From an uncultured Chitinophagaceae bacterium (lineage in GTDB: Bacteria > Bacteroidota > Bacteroidia > Chitinophagales > Chitinophagaceae), in NCBI GenBank assembly GCA_937996595.1, contig CALKVC010000223.1, positions 1-15,902 on the forward strand: a DNA stretch of 15,902 nucleotides. Reading direction: 5' to 3'. Shown piece after piece: positions 1-5,550 of the stretch (positions are counted from its first letter, which is position 1; each line of letters starts with the position of its first letter). The position numbers and the translations under genes were made by a program. The notes below the pieces were generated by a model. That model was given only the letters and a program-made list of their open reading frames with translations, did not search any database and had not been told where the DNA came from.

Positions 1-2
1 AA

Positions 3-653
3 GTAGTACTTCGACATGAGTTGGTTCATATTCGTCAGCGGCATAGCTGGGATTTGTTGTGGGTGGAGTTGGTACACGTTTTTATGTGGTTCAATCCCGC
101 TTTGATTTTTTACAAACGATCGCTCAAAGAAATCCACGAGTTCATTGCTGATGAGCAAGCTACCAATGGAGACCGCTTTACTTACGCCTGTACTTTGGCT
201 GGTTATGCCTTTGGCGTATCGCCGCAAGTGTTGACTAATAATTTCTTTGATGTTTCACAAATAAAAAATAGAATAGCCATGTTAACCAAAAATCGTAGTT
301 CGCGTTGGGTGCTGGGAAGGTATTTGCTGGCTTTGCCCGTTGTAATAGGACTGGTTGTGCTCGTAGCGGCCCGCAGTGCCGATCCCGAAGCCCTGACCTT
401 TGGGCAATCTGCTGAAGAACTTACCGTAAAAGGAAGAATAACTACTCCTGATGGTAAAGGATTGCCTGGTGTAGTGGTCGTTATTGCCAATTCAAACCGT
501 GGCACGACTACCGACCTGGAAGGCAATTACTGGGAAACAGAAAATTCATATACGATTTTGGTTTATTACAAATCATTTACTGACCGGTACGACCAGTTAA
601 TCGGGGTGGGAAGCATCAATTCGAGGAATGACAGGCCGGGATTTAGCTTTTAA
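3..653 (+). CDS. BlaR1-like M56 family metallopeptidase, 3' part
   Basis: The frame is open to the left edge, so the true start lies outside the window. The second visible stretch of codons (15-29) reads HELVH, the HExxH zinc motif of M56 (BlaR1/MecR1) membrane peptidases. It is followed by a hydrophobic segment with FNP and by EIHEFIADE, the usual downstream M56 motif. A transmembrane helix (YLLALPVVIGLVVLVAA) follows near 320-370. Then comes a CarboxypepD_reg-like beta-sandwich start (VKGRITTPDGKGLPGV to TDLEGNY, about 425-530). In Bacteroidota such proteins usually pair with a BlaI-type repressor, which would lie to the left. The end is odd: after DLEGNY only about 43 poorly typical residues remain, so the regulatory-like domain looks clipped or degenerate. 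Any start codon inside the window, such as TTG at 21, would cut the zinc motif and is not credible. Confidence 0.85.
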   Translation, partial: VVLRHELVHIRQRHSWDLLWVELVHVFMWFNPALIFYKRSLKEIHEFIADEQATNGDRFTYACTLAGYAFGVSPQVLTNNFFDVSQIKNRIAMLTKNRSSRWVLGRYLLALPVVIGLVVLVAARSADPEALTFGQSAEELTVKGRITTPDGKGLPGVVVVIANSNRGTTTDLEGNYWETENSYTILVYYKSFTDRYDQLIGVGSINSRNDRPGFSF

Positions 654-737
654 GTGATTAATTGATTTGGAGATTAATTGATTTGGAAATGGGTTGATTT
701 GAGATTTGTGAATGGTTGCATTTTGTTTTTAATCTTC

Positions 738-801
738 AAATCTCAGATCTAAAAATCTTAAATCTCAAATCTCAAATCATAAATCATAAATCATAAATCT
801 T
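738..801. repeat. AAATCNN heptad tandem array
   Basis: Positions 760-801 are six head-to-tail 7-mers: AAATCTC twice, AAATCAT three times, AAATCTT once. Looser copies precede them from 738. A segment in the opposite orientation lies at 656-707; TGATTTGAGATTT (695-707) is the exact reverse complement of 767-779, so a long imperfect hairpin can form. The array sits between the M56 gene and the SRP RNA promoter. No coding potential is visible. Its role is unknown; it may be a replication-slippage product or a weak terminator. Confidence 0.8.
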
Positions 802-813
802 CAAATTACTTCT

Positions 814-821
814 TATATTTG
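814..821 (+). promoter_or_regulatory. -7 element of the SRP RNA promoter
   Basis: TATATTTG matches the Bacteroidota primary sigma -7 consensus TAnnTTTG exactly. It ends 4 nt before the first base of the terminal SRP RNA stem at 826, the expected distance to a transcription start. No clear TTTG is seen 19-21 bp upstream, where the heptad array lies, so the -33 element is weak or absent. Confidence 0.7.
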
Positions 822-825
822 CAGC

Positions 826-919
826 GGCAAGTCTTATACGACCAGCTCCTGTTGAACTCCCCCAGGACCGGAAGGTAGCAAGGGTAGATGGTTGAGCGGT
901 GCGATGTAAGTAACTTGCC
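826..919 (+). ncRNA. ffs: Signal recognition particle RNA, small bacterial type
   Basis: This is the RNA scaffold of the signal recognition particle, which binds Ffh and directs nascent membrane and exported proteins to FtsY. The conserved domain IV hairpin is evident at about 864-885: AGGACCGGAAGGTAGCA, with a GGAA tetraloop at 870-873 and the asymmetric internal loop read by Ffh. The ends pair: GGCAAGT (826-832) with ACTTGCC (913-919). The length of about 94 nt fits the short, Alu-less SRP RNA. It is followed at once by a T run. The exact 5' and 3' ends are inferred from the stem and the promoter spacing. Confidence 0.95.
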
Positions 920-926
920 ATTTTTT
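913..926 (+). terminator. Terminator of the SRP RNA gene
   Basis: The 3' arm of the terminal SRP RNA stem (913-919) is followed by CA-free T-rich sequence, with six T at 921-926. The RNA's own closing helix therefore probably serves as the terminator hairpin. Confidence 0.6.
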
Positions 927-971
927 ATTTGATATTGTTTGTATAATATATATAATAATTGTATACACGCT

Positions 972-1173
972 AAAGAATTAGAAAATAGGATAATTTCGCC
1001 TGCATACCGGGTTGTTAATGTTTGTGCCGCACTTCTAAAAGAAAATCTCCGAATTAATATATGCTATTACATTGATTCCTGTTGAGAAGTTGTCAGCAAT
1101 TATGAAGGAAGCTACTGAATTGGCCAGTATCTTAGCGGCCGCAATGAAAACGGCAAAAGCCGGTTTATTATAA
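972..1173 (+). pseudogene. Decayed four-helix-bundle (23S rRNA intervening-sequence type) gene
   Basis: Two short open stretches in different frames resemble the two ends of one family. The first (972-1082, stop at 1083) begins KELENRIISPAYRVVNVCAALL, shifted from the family's usual N-terminal helix (K-LE-R--FA-RV---V-ALP). The second (open from 1039, stop 1171-1173) ends EKLSAIMKEATELASILAAA then MKTAKAGLL, like the family's C-terminal helix, which often ends in a TAK-type tail. The middle of the roughly 115-120 residue protein is missing, and there is no start codon in the first frame. I infer a remnant with an internal deletion plus frameshift. The family match is from memory and moderate; the stretch could also be non-coding. 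Confidence 0.45.
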
Positions 1174-1207
1174 ACATTAAATATTCAATCTTAAATATTA
1201 ATTGCAT

Positions 1208-1861
1208 ATGAAATTTTTTATAGATACGGCCAACCTGGCTCAGATTAAAGAAGCCAATGAACTGGGGATCCTGGATGGGGTTACAACCAACCCTTCACTG
1301 ATGGCTAAGGAAGGCATCAAGGGTCAGGAAGCGGTGATGCAGCATTATAAGACTATTTGCGAGATGGTGGATGGAGATATCAGTGCAGAAGTGATAGCAA
1401 CTGATTTTGACGGAATCATTGCCGAAGGGAAAAACCTGGTAAAAATCCACAAGAATATCGTTGTAAAGGTACCGATGATAAAAGACGGGATCAAAGCCAT
1501 CAAATGGTTTACCGAAAACGGGATCAGGACCAATTGTACCCTTGTTTTTTCTGCAGGGCAGGCTATACTGGCTGCAAAGGCCGGGGCAACATATGTTTCA
1601 CCTTTCCTGGGCCGTATTGACGATAGTGGCTGGGATGGAATGGAACTGATTCACCAGATCAGGCAGATATTTAATGTACAGGGTTACCAGACAGAAATCC
1701 TGGCTGCGTCTATCCGTAACCCCAACCACATCATAAAATGTGCAGAAGCAGGCGCCGATGTTTGTACATGCCCGCTGGATTCAATCCTGGGTTTATTAAA
1801 ACATCCGCTTACTGATATTGGCTTAGCCAAGTTCCTGGAAGATGCCAAAAAATTCGCTTAA
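1208..1861 (+). CDS. tal: Transaldolase, small TalC/FSA-type
   Basis: A 217-residue (beta/alpha)8 enzyme of the small transaldolase family, acting in the cytosolic non-oxidative pentose phosphate pathway, where it moves dihydroxyacetone units between sugar phosphates. Seen: KFFIDTAN at the N-terminus with the conserved Asp, DGVTTNPSL, the Schiff-base lysine at residue 87 in VVKVPM, and NCTLVFSAGQA. Phe133 in VSPFLGR occupies the position that is Tyr in fructose-6-phosphate aldolase (FSA) and Phe in transaldolases, which favours transaldolase. The length is normal for the family. ATG at 1208 is chosen because FFIDTAN starts right after it; the TTG two codons upstream is unlikely. No Shine-Dalgarno sequence is seen, as usual in Bacteroidota. 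It converges on the protease gene with a 29-nt gap and no clear terminator between them. Confidence 0.93.
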   Translation: MKFFIDTANLAQIKEANELGILDGVTTNPSLMAKEGIKGQEAVMQHYKTICEMVDGDISAEVIATDFDGIIAEGKNLVKIHKNIVVKVPMIKDGIKAIKWFTENGIRTNCTLVFSAGQAILAAKAGATYVSPFLGRIDDSGWDGMELIHQIRQIFNVQGYQTEILAASIRNPNHIIKCAEAGADVCTCPLDSILGLLKHPLTDIGLAKFLEDAKKFA

Positions 1862-1890
1862 ATATGGAATAAACCAGCCGGGTAACAGGA

Positions 1891-3015
1891 TCAGTTTCCT
1901 TTAACCATGAAAACGTAGTCGGCTACTTTTTCAATCTGGCTGGTTCTGTCGGCGCCTTTTAATGAAGGTTGAGCAGTTATTTTGATGTCTTTGTATTCTT
2001 TCATTTTCTTCACTTCATCAATGGCACGGTAGATATTGGCCGATTTAATGGCAAATACAACACCTTCCGCATTCGTTTCCATACTCGTGATTATGCCAAG
2101 CAATTCACCGTTTTTGGTGATTACCGGAGAACCGCTGTTCCCTTCATTGGCCGAAGTGCTTAACTGGCAATATATGGTATCCATCATATAACCGTTTTTG
2201 GCACTGATGTATCCTTCGCCATATACAATTTCCTGTTTGGGATATCCCAGCATGAACACCTGCTCGCCTAGTTTTGCATTCGTTTTCCTGATGGAATAGG
2301 GAATTGGGGGCAGTTTTTTGAAGTCGTTATCGGTAACTTTCAGGATGGCGATATCGGTAGCCGGGTTAACATAAATTGACCTGGCAACAAATTGTTCCCC
2401 CTTGTTATTTTCCACAATTAGCTGGTTCCTCGCTTCTTTTATAACGTGGGCATTGGTAACTATGAAATTATTATTGCCGTCTATCAGGAAACCGGTAGCC
2501 CTGAATGTGGCTTCAACCCTGGGTTTTTCAACAACGGTGCTACTGCCAACATTTTTTTCCAGCTTATTTACTTTCTTTTCAATTTGCTGGCTTTTAATTT
2601 CCTGCTCCCTCAGTTTACCAACTAACAGGTTCAGGTTTTCATTTTTCTTTATATTGAAAGCAGAGATAAGGCCCGCACTGATGATGGAAATGATACCGGC
2701 AATAGAAGCGGCAACAGCAATCGTACGTTTATACCGTTTCCAGAAATAAATTACCTTAGCTTTCCCATTCAGGGGCGATTTGGTAATCAGGCCTTCCCCA
2801 ACCAGTTTGCTTTCTGTTTCCTGCAGTATATGCCTGAAATTTTTAGTGCTGCCATACCTTTCCAGTTCATTCAGAAAAAAGAGCTGTTCTACCACTAATT
2901 GGTCAAGTTCGGGGCTTTTTTTCCTCAATTCTTCAAAAAACAGTTTTTCCTCAGCGGTCATTTCACCCCTGGCAAACCTTTCAGCCGCATCAATCAGTAA
3001 TGTATCTTCCATCAT
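1891..3015 (-). CDS. Membrane-anchored trypsin-like protease with anti-sigma-like N-terminus
   Basis: 374 residues. Residues 10-55 (RFARGEMTAEEKLFFEEL and following) resemble the zinc-free cytoplasmic anti-sigma segment of Bacteroidota FecR-like regulators. After a basic stretch (KRYKR) a single transmembrane helix spans about 98-120. Residues 125-158 are heptad-like and charged, probably a coiled coil. Residues 165-345 are a trypsin/DegP-like domain with the full triad: His190 in TNAHV, Asp221 in ATDIAILKV, Ser294 in EGNSGSP. No PDZ domain follows. Inferred topology: N-terminus in the cytosol, protease in the periplasm. The start codon overlaps the stop of the ECF sigma gene (ATGA), so the two are probably translated together and the protein probably controls that sigma factor. 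The sigma-binding role is inference; the protease call is firm. A second ATG directly follows the first, so the start is uncertain by one codon. Confidence 0.85.
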   Translation of the reverse strand: MMEDTLLIDAAERFARGEMTAEEKLFFEELRKKSPELDQLVVEQLFFLNELERYGSTKNFRHILQETESKLVGEGLITKSPLNGKAKVIYFWKRYKRTIAVAASIAGIISIISAGLISAFNIKKNENLNLLVGKLREQEIKSQQIEKKVNKLEKNVGSSTVVEKPRVEATFRATGFLIDGNNNFIVTNAHVIKEARNQLIVENNKGEQFVARSIYVNPATDIAILKVTDNDFKKLPPIPYSIRKTNAKLGEQVFMLGYPKQEIVYGEGYISAKNGYMMDTIYCQLSTSANEGNSGSPVITKNGELLGIITSMETNAEGVVFAIKSANIYRAIDEVKKMKEYKDIKITAQPSLKGADRTSQIEKVADYVFMVKGN

Positions 3016-3578
3016 TGTCCGTTTTTATATTGAGCAAAAAACAATTTCTTTAATCTAACCAGGCACTTGTATTTCTGTGTCTTGGCATTATCAGCATTGG
3101 TATACCCGAATTCATCTGCAATCTGCTGCATCTGTTTTTTCTGGATATAATAGGCTTCCAGCAGGCTTTTACAGGGTTCTCCAATCTTACCCATGGCTGT
3201 TTCCATAATCGAAAAGTCCTGTTGGCGCTTTTCATGCAATTCAAGGTCTTCATCCACCGGTACCACATCCGCCACATCATCTGTCTGCCTTCCAAACCGT
3301 TGCATCTGTTGTAACCGCTTGAGCCACAACCGCCTGCTAACTGAATATATATATGTTTTAAGCTGGCAATTGAGTTCAAAATCCGGTGATTTCGACTTTT
3401 CAAAGAGAACAATCATGGTTTCCTGGAAAATATCAGCAGCATCGTCTGCGGTACCGTTATTATGCAGGATAAATGACTGTATCATCGTGTAATTATCCCT
3501 GTAAATCTGCTCAATAGAGGCTTTATCCTCTTTTGCCAGCCCTTCCAGTAAGGTTTTTTCCTGAGATAGATTACTCAC
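3012..3578 (-). CDS. ECF-type RNA polymerase sigma-70 factor
   Basis: 188 residues, the normal size for a two-domain extracytoplasmic-function sigma factor that directs RNA polymerase to stress or envelope genes. Region 2 spans about 20-90, with DDAADIFQETMIVLFEK and a basic, aromatic segment (SRRLWLKRL) near 81-89. Region 4 spans about 125-180, with a helix-turn-helix in QMQQIADEFGYTNADNAKTQ. There is no ATG near the N-terminus. GTG at 3578 is chosen because it keeps the whole region 2 lead-in, and the next Met (residue 32) would remove it. It is first in an operon with the protease gene (4-nt overlap). A candidate self-recognised promoter lies just upstream; if correct, the mRNA leader is only a few nucleotides long. 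Confidence 0.9.
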   Translation of the reverse strand: MSNLSQEKTLLEGLAKEDKASIEQIYRDNYTMIQSFILHNNGTADDAADIFQETMIVLFEKSKSPDFELNCQLKTYIYSVSRRLWLKRLQQMQRFGRQTDDVADVVPVDEDLELHEKRQQDFSIMETAMGKIGEPCKSLLEAYYIQKKQMQQIADEFGYTNADNAKTQKYKCLVRLKKLFFAQYKNGQ

Positions 3579-3588
3579 TTATCTTGTA

Positions 3589-3619
3589 TTAATACGTTTT
3601 TGGCCCTTTTGGTAACCCA
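3589..3619 (-). promoter_or_regulatory. Candidate ECF promoter of the sigma-protease operon
   Basis: Read leftward: TGGGTTACC (3619-3611), a 15-nt spacer, then GTATTAA (3595-3589), 10 nt before the GTG start. The same two boxes recur in mirror orientation for the divergent lipoprotein gene. The two-box layout and spacing fit ECF promoters (GTAACC- or GGAAC-type -35 box), so autoregulation is inferred. Confidence 0.55.
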
Positions 3620-3650
3620 GAACAACGAAAATAAAGTTTTTTAAAAAAGT

Positions 3651-3680
3651 TGGGTTACCTTTTTTCATTACGGGTATTAA
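3651..3680 (+). promoter_or_regulatory. Candidate ECF promoter of the lipoprotein gene
   Basis: TGGGTTACC (3651-3659), a 14-nt spacer, then GTATTAA (3674-3680), 34 nt before the ATG at 3715. It is a near copy of the divergent sigma-operon promoter. The -35-like boxes of the two form a 9-bp inverted repeat with 31 nt between the arms. Confidence 0.55.
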
Positions 3681-3714
3681 AGTGAAATTATAATTTTAAA
3701 ACAAAAACAAACAA

Positions 3715-3915
3715 ATGAAAAAGTTATTTGCAATTGCACTGATCGCTGCCTCTTTTACAGCTTGTAACGAAGGCGAAAAGAAAGCCGAAGAAACTCCAGC
3801 AACTGATACTGCTGCTGTTGTAGTTCCTGCAACTACAACTCCAGTTGATACAGCTGCTCCAGTAGTTGCTGACACAACTGCTAAGCCAGCTGCTGCTGAC
3901 ACAACCAAGAAATAA
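3715..3915 (+). CDS. Small Ala/Thr/Pro/Asp-rich lipoprotein
   Basis: 66 residues. MKKLFAIALIAASFTAC is a typical lipoprotein signal peptide with Cys17 as the lipidated residue. The next residues (NEGEKK) lack an obvious inner-membrane retention Asp at +2. The mature part is only about 50 residues and of low complexity: Asp/Thr-Ala units (TDTAAV, VDTAAP, ADTTAK, ADTTKK) separated by Val/Pro-rich stretches. It is probably an unstructured envelope peptide. It diverges from the ECF sigma gene, shares mirrored promoter boxes with it, and is followed by its own terminator, so it is probably a single-gene member of that regulon. Function unknown. The rival leftward frame here (3696-4004) lacks any family signal. 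Confidence 0.85.
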   Translation: MKKLFAIALIAASFTACNEGEKKAEETPATDTAAVVVPATTTPVDTAAPVVADTTAKPAAADTTKK

Positions 3916-3987
3916 GTTGTGTTTTCCCGGGAAAGGGCCATTGCCAGCCGGCCCGGAATCAAAATCTTTATTTGGCAATCAATCGTG

Positions 3988-4024
3988 TAAGACCATACCT
4001 GCAAACGGTATGGTCTTATTTTTT
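3988..4024 (+). terminator. Intrinsic terminator after the lipoprotein gene
   Basis: TAAGACCATACC (3988-3999) pairs perfectly with GGTATGGTCTTA (4007-4018) around a 7-nt loop, followed by six T (4019-4024). It separates the lipoprotein gene from the aromatic operon; its T run overlaps the next promoter's -33 box. Confidence 0.9.
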
Positions 4025-4052
4025 GCTGATTATTAATATATGCCTAATTTAG
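4022..4052 (+). promoter_or_regulatory. Promoter of the tyrA-aro operon
   Basis: TTTG at 4022-4025, then exactly 19 nt, then TAATTTAG at 4045-4052, which matches the Bacteroidota -7 box TAnnTTTG except for one base. The predicted start near 4055-4058 lies at or just before the Tyr-rich leader frame. Confidence 0.6.
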
Positions 4053-4058
4053 TAGTTC

Positions 4059-4115
4059 ATGAAAATACGCATGCTTTATACCGGTAATTATTATCCAGGT
4101 TATCAACCGGGATAA
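4059..4115 (+). CDS. Tyrosine-rich leader peptide of the aromatic operon
   Basis: The 18-codon frame MKIRMLYTGNYYPGYQPG has Tyr at positions 7, 11, 12 and 15, a very high share for chance. It lies between a candidate promoter and a strong terminator, upstream of prephenate dehydrogenase, the tyrosine branch enzyme. By analogy with trp, his and phe leader peptides, ribosome stalling at Tyr codons when charged tRNA-Tyr is scarce would change the RNA fold downstream. ATG 4059 would give an almost leaderless message; the in-frame ATG at 4071 (MLYTGNYYPGYQPG) leaves a leader of about 15 nt and keeps all Tyr codons. The role is inferred; the reading frame itself is plain in the sequence. Confidence 0.6.
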   Translation: MKIRMLYTGNYYPGYQPG

Positions 4116-4182
4116 ATTGTATAACCTGAACCAAATTAATATTATCAGATTAACATAATTGTTCCCGGCATTATTGCCGGGA
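4077..4182 (+). promoter_or_regulatory. Attenuator region with alternative RNA pairings
   Basis: Four segments can pair in mutually exclusive ways. Segment 1, CCGGT (4081-4085, within the Tyr codon stretch), pairs with segment 2, ACCGG (4106-4110), with a further TAT/ATA extension (4077-4079 with 4112-4114). Segment 2, CCGGGA (4107-4112), pairs with segment 3, TCCCGG (4163-4168), plus AATT/AATT beyond a 2-nt bulge on each side (antiterminator). Segment 3 pairs with segment 4 in the terminator. Another perfect 8-bp hairpin, CAGGTTAT (4096-4103) with ATAACCTG (4121-4128), covers the last Tyr codon and would also be opened by a ribosome there. Confidence 0.5.
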
Positions 4183-4188
4183 TTTTTT
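4163..4188 (+). terminator. Intrinsic terminator (attenuator) before tyrA
   Basis: TCCCGGCA (4163-4170) pairs with TGCCGGGA (4175-4182), an 8-bp GC-rich stem with a TTAT tetraloop, followed by six T (4183-4188). It ends 14 nt before the tyrA start. No full gene lies between it and the previous terminator (3988-4024), so a second terminator only makes sense as a conditional one. Confidence 0.85.
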
Positions 4189-4202
4189 ATAATTAACATA
4201 AC

Positions 4203-5045
4203 ATGACTATATCTATCATCGGGCTTGGTTTAATTGGGGGCTCCATTTCCCTGTCGTTAAGGCAGCGGGGGTATTTGATTAACAGAGTGATTGGTTCAGA
4301 TGTAAATCCCGAACACTGCACTGAAGCGCTGAAGCTGGGCCTGGTTGATGAAGTGATGGATATGGAACAGGCGGTGCAACTGGCCGACCTGCTGATCATT
4401 GCAGTGCCGGTTGATGCTACCCGTTCTATATTGCCTGCCATTCTTAACCTGGTAAAAAAACAGGTAGTGATGGATGTAGGTTCGGCCAAATCTGACATAT
4501 GCAAGGCAGTGGAAGGGCATCCGAACAGGAGCAGGTTCGTAGCCTCGCACCCGATGTGGGGTACCGAATTCAGCGGCCCGGCCGCCGCAAGAGCCGACGC
4601 ATTTACAGGCAAAGCGGCCGTAATTTGTAATAAGGAAGACTCAGCCGGCGATGCTGTATCTATTGTAGAAGATATGTATAAGGCTTTAGGAATGCATGTA
4701 GTTTTCATGCCAGCCGGTTATCATGATTTGCATACTGCTTATATCAGCCATGTATCTCATATCACTTCTTTTGCACTTGCCAATACGGTGCTGGAAAAAG
4801 AAAAAGAGGATGAAACGATTTTTGAACTGGCAAGCGGCGGTTTTGAAACGACCGTACGGCTGGCTAAAAGCCATGCAGCCATGTGGGTTCCCATTTTCAG
4901 ACAAAACAGGGATAATGTACTGGATGTTTTGAATGAACATATAACCCAGCTTCAAAAGTTTAAACATTGCCTGGAAGCTGATGATTATGTTCAGCTTGAA
5001 GCATTGATATCACATGCCAATACCATTAAAAGGATTTTAAAATAG
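4203..5045 (+). CDS. tyrA: Prephenate dehydrogenase
   Basis: 280 residues, the usual length of monofunctional TyrA. It oxidatively decarboxylates prephenate to 4-hydroxyphenylpyruvate, the committed tyrosine step, using NAD(P)+ in the cytosol. Seen: an N-terminal Rossmann motif GLGLIGGS (7-14), Asp33 after the second strand (GSDVN), which suggests NAD preference, VMDVGSAKSDI (89-99), the catalytic SHPMWGTE (His116), SHVSHI (182-187) and GGFETTVRLAKSH (212-224) in the helical C-terminal domain. There is no fused chorismate mutase; that activity is on the DAHP synthase two genes downstream. First gene of the operon and the one directly after the Tyr-rich leader and attenuator, which fits control by tyrosine supply. 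The GNAT gene starts 3 nt after its stop. Confidence 0.95.
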   Translation: MTISIIGLGLIGGSISLSLRQRGYLINRVIGSDVNPEHCTEALKLGLVDEVMDMEQAVQLADLLIIAVPVDATRSILPAILNLVKKQVVMDVGSAKSDICKAVEGHPNRSRFVASHPMWGTEFSGPAAARADAFTGKAAVICNKEDSAGDAVSIVEDMYKALGMHVVFMPAGYHDLHTAYISHVSHITSFALANTVLEKEKEDETIFELASGGFETTVRLAKSHAAMWVPIFRQNRDNVLDVLNEHITQLQKFKHCLEADDYVQLEALISHANTIKRILK

Positions 5046-5048
5046 TAT

Positions 5049-5483
5049 ATGATTTTCAGAGAAGCAACATTAAAGGATATACCCGGGATACAATATGTAC
5101 GCAATGCCGTAAAGGAGAACAGGCTTTCTGATCCTTCACTGGTTACAGACAGCGATTGCGAAGTGTACATGACGGTTAGGGGTAAGGCCTGGGTATGTGA
5201 AATAAATAATTACGTGGTTGCTTTCACGTATGCTGATCTGAAAGAGAACAATGTATGGGCTTTGTTTGTTCATCCTGATTATGCTGAAAAGGGTATAGGA
5301 AAAACACTGCATAATATTATGCTTGACTGGTATTTTGGGGTTTGCCGGAAAACAGTCTGGCTGGGAACCGAACCCGGAACAAGGGCGGAAACCTTTTACC
5401 GTAAACAGGGCTGGAAAGAAGCCGGTAAACATGGAAAGGAAATAAAATTTGAAATGAGTTATGATGACTGGATTAACAGATGA
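5049..5483 (+). CDS. GNAT family N-acetyltransferase
   Basis: 144 residues, a single acetyl-CoA-dependent GNAT domain. The N-terminal IFREATLKDIPGI is typical. The core strand and acetyl-CoA loop are seen as VWALFVHPDYAEKGIGKTL (about 77-95), with GIG in place of the common GxGxG/A. A late FYRKQGWKEAG matches the usual FY--GF/W segment. The substrate cannot be told from sequence. It sits 3 nt after tyrA and before the DAHP synthase, so it is co-transcribed with aromatic synthesis genes. A link to an aromatic amine or amino acid is possible but unsupported. A 67-nt gap follows, in which I see no promoter or terminator. Confidence 0.85.
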   Translation: MIFREATLKDIPGIQYVRNAVKENRLSDPSLVTDSDCEVYMTVRGKAWVCEINNYVVAFTYADLKENNVWALFVHPDYAEKGIGKTLHNIMLDWYFGVCRKTVWLGTEPGTRAETFYRKQGWKEAGKHGKEIKFEMSYDDWINR

Positions 5484-5550
5484 TTTCAGAAAATTGATTT
5501 CAGCTACTCAGGCCATAACGCTATTTTTATACTTCAAACGGGTATGATGT

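Noticed and set aside
1862..1890. Terminator between the convergent transaldolase and protease genes
   Set aside because: No inverted repeat with a T run could be found in the 29-nt gap.
3919..3960. GC-rich palindromic stretch after the lipoprotein stop (TTTCCCGGGAAA and GGGCC/GGCCC)
   Set aside because: It can fold weakly but lacks a T run, and a much better terminator lies 30 nt further on.
3696..4004. Leftward 102-codon frame over the lipoprotein gene
   Set aside because: It runs through the terminator hairpin and is the reverse of a low-complexity repeat; the rightward frame has a proper lipoprotein signal and upstream promoter.
4025..4202. T-box riboswitch as the tyrA control element
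   Set aside because: The leader is only about 145 nt, shows no T-box core sequence and is rare outside Gram-positive groups; the Tyr-rich frame with alternative stems explains it better.
4193..4708. Leftward 171-codon open frame opposite tyrA
   Set aside because: It lies wholly antisense to a clear prephenate dehydrogenase and has no family motif; its Ser/Thr/Ala-rich text is typical of an antisense shadow.
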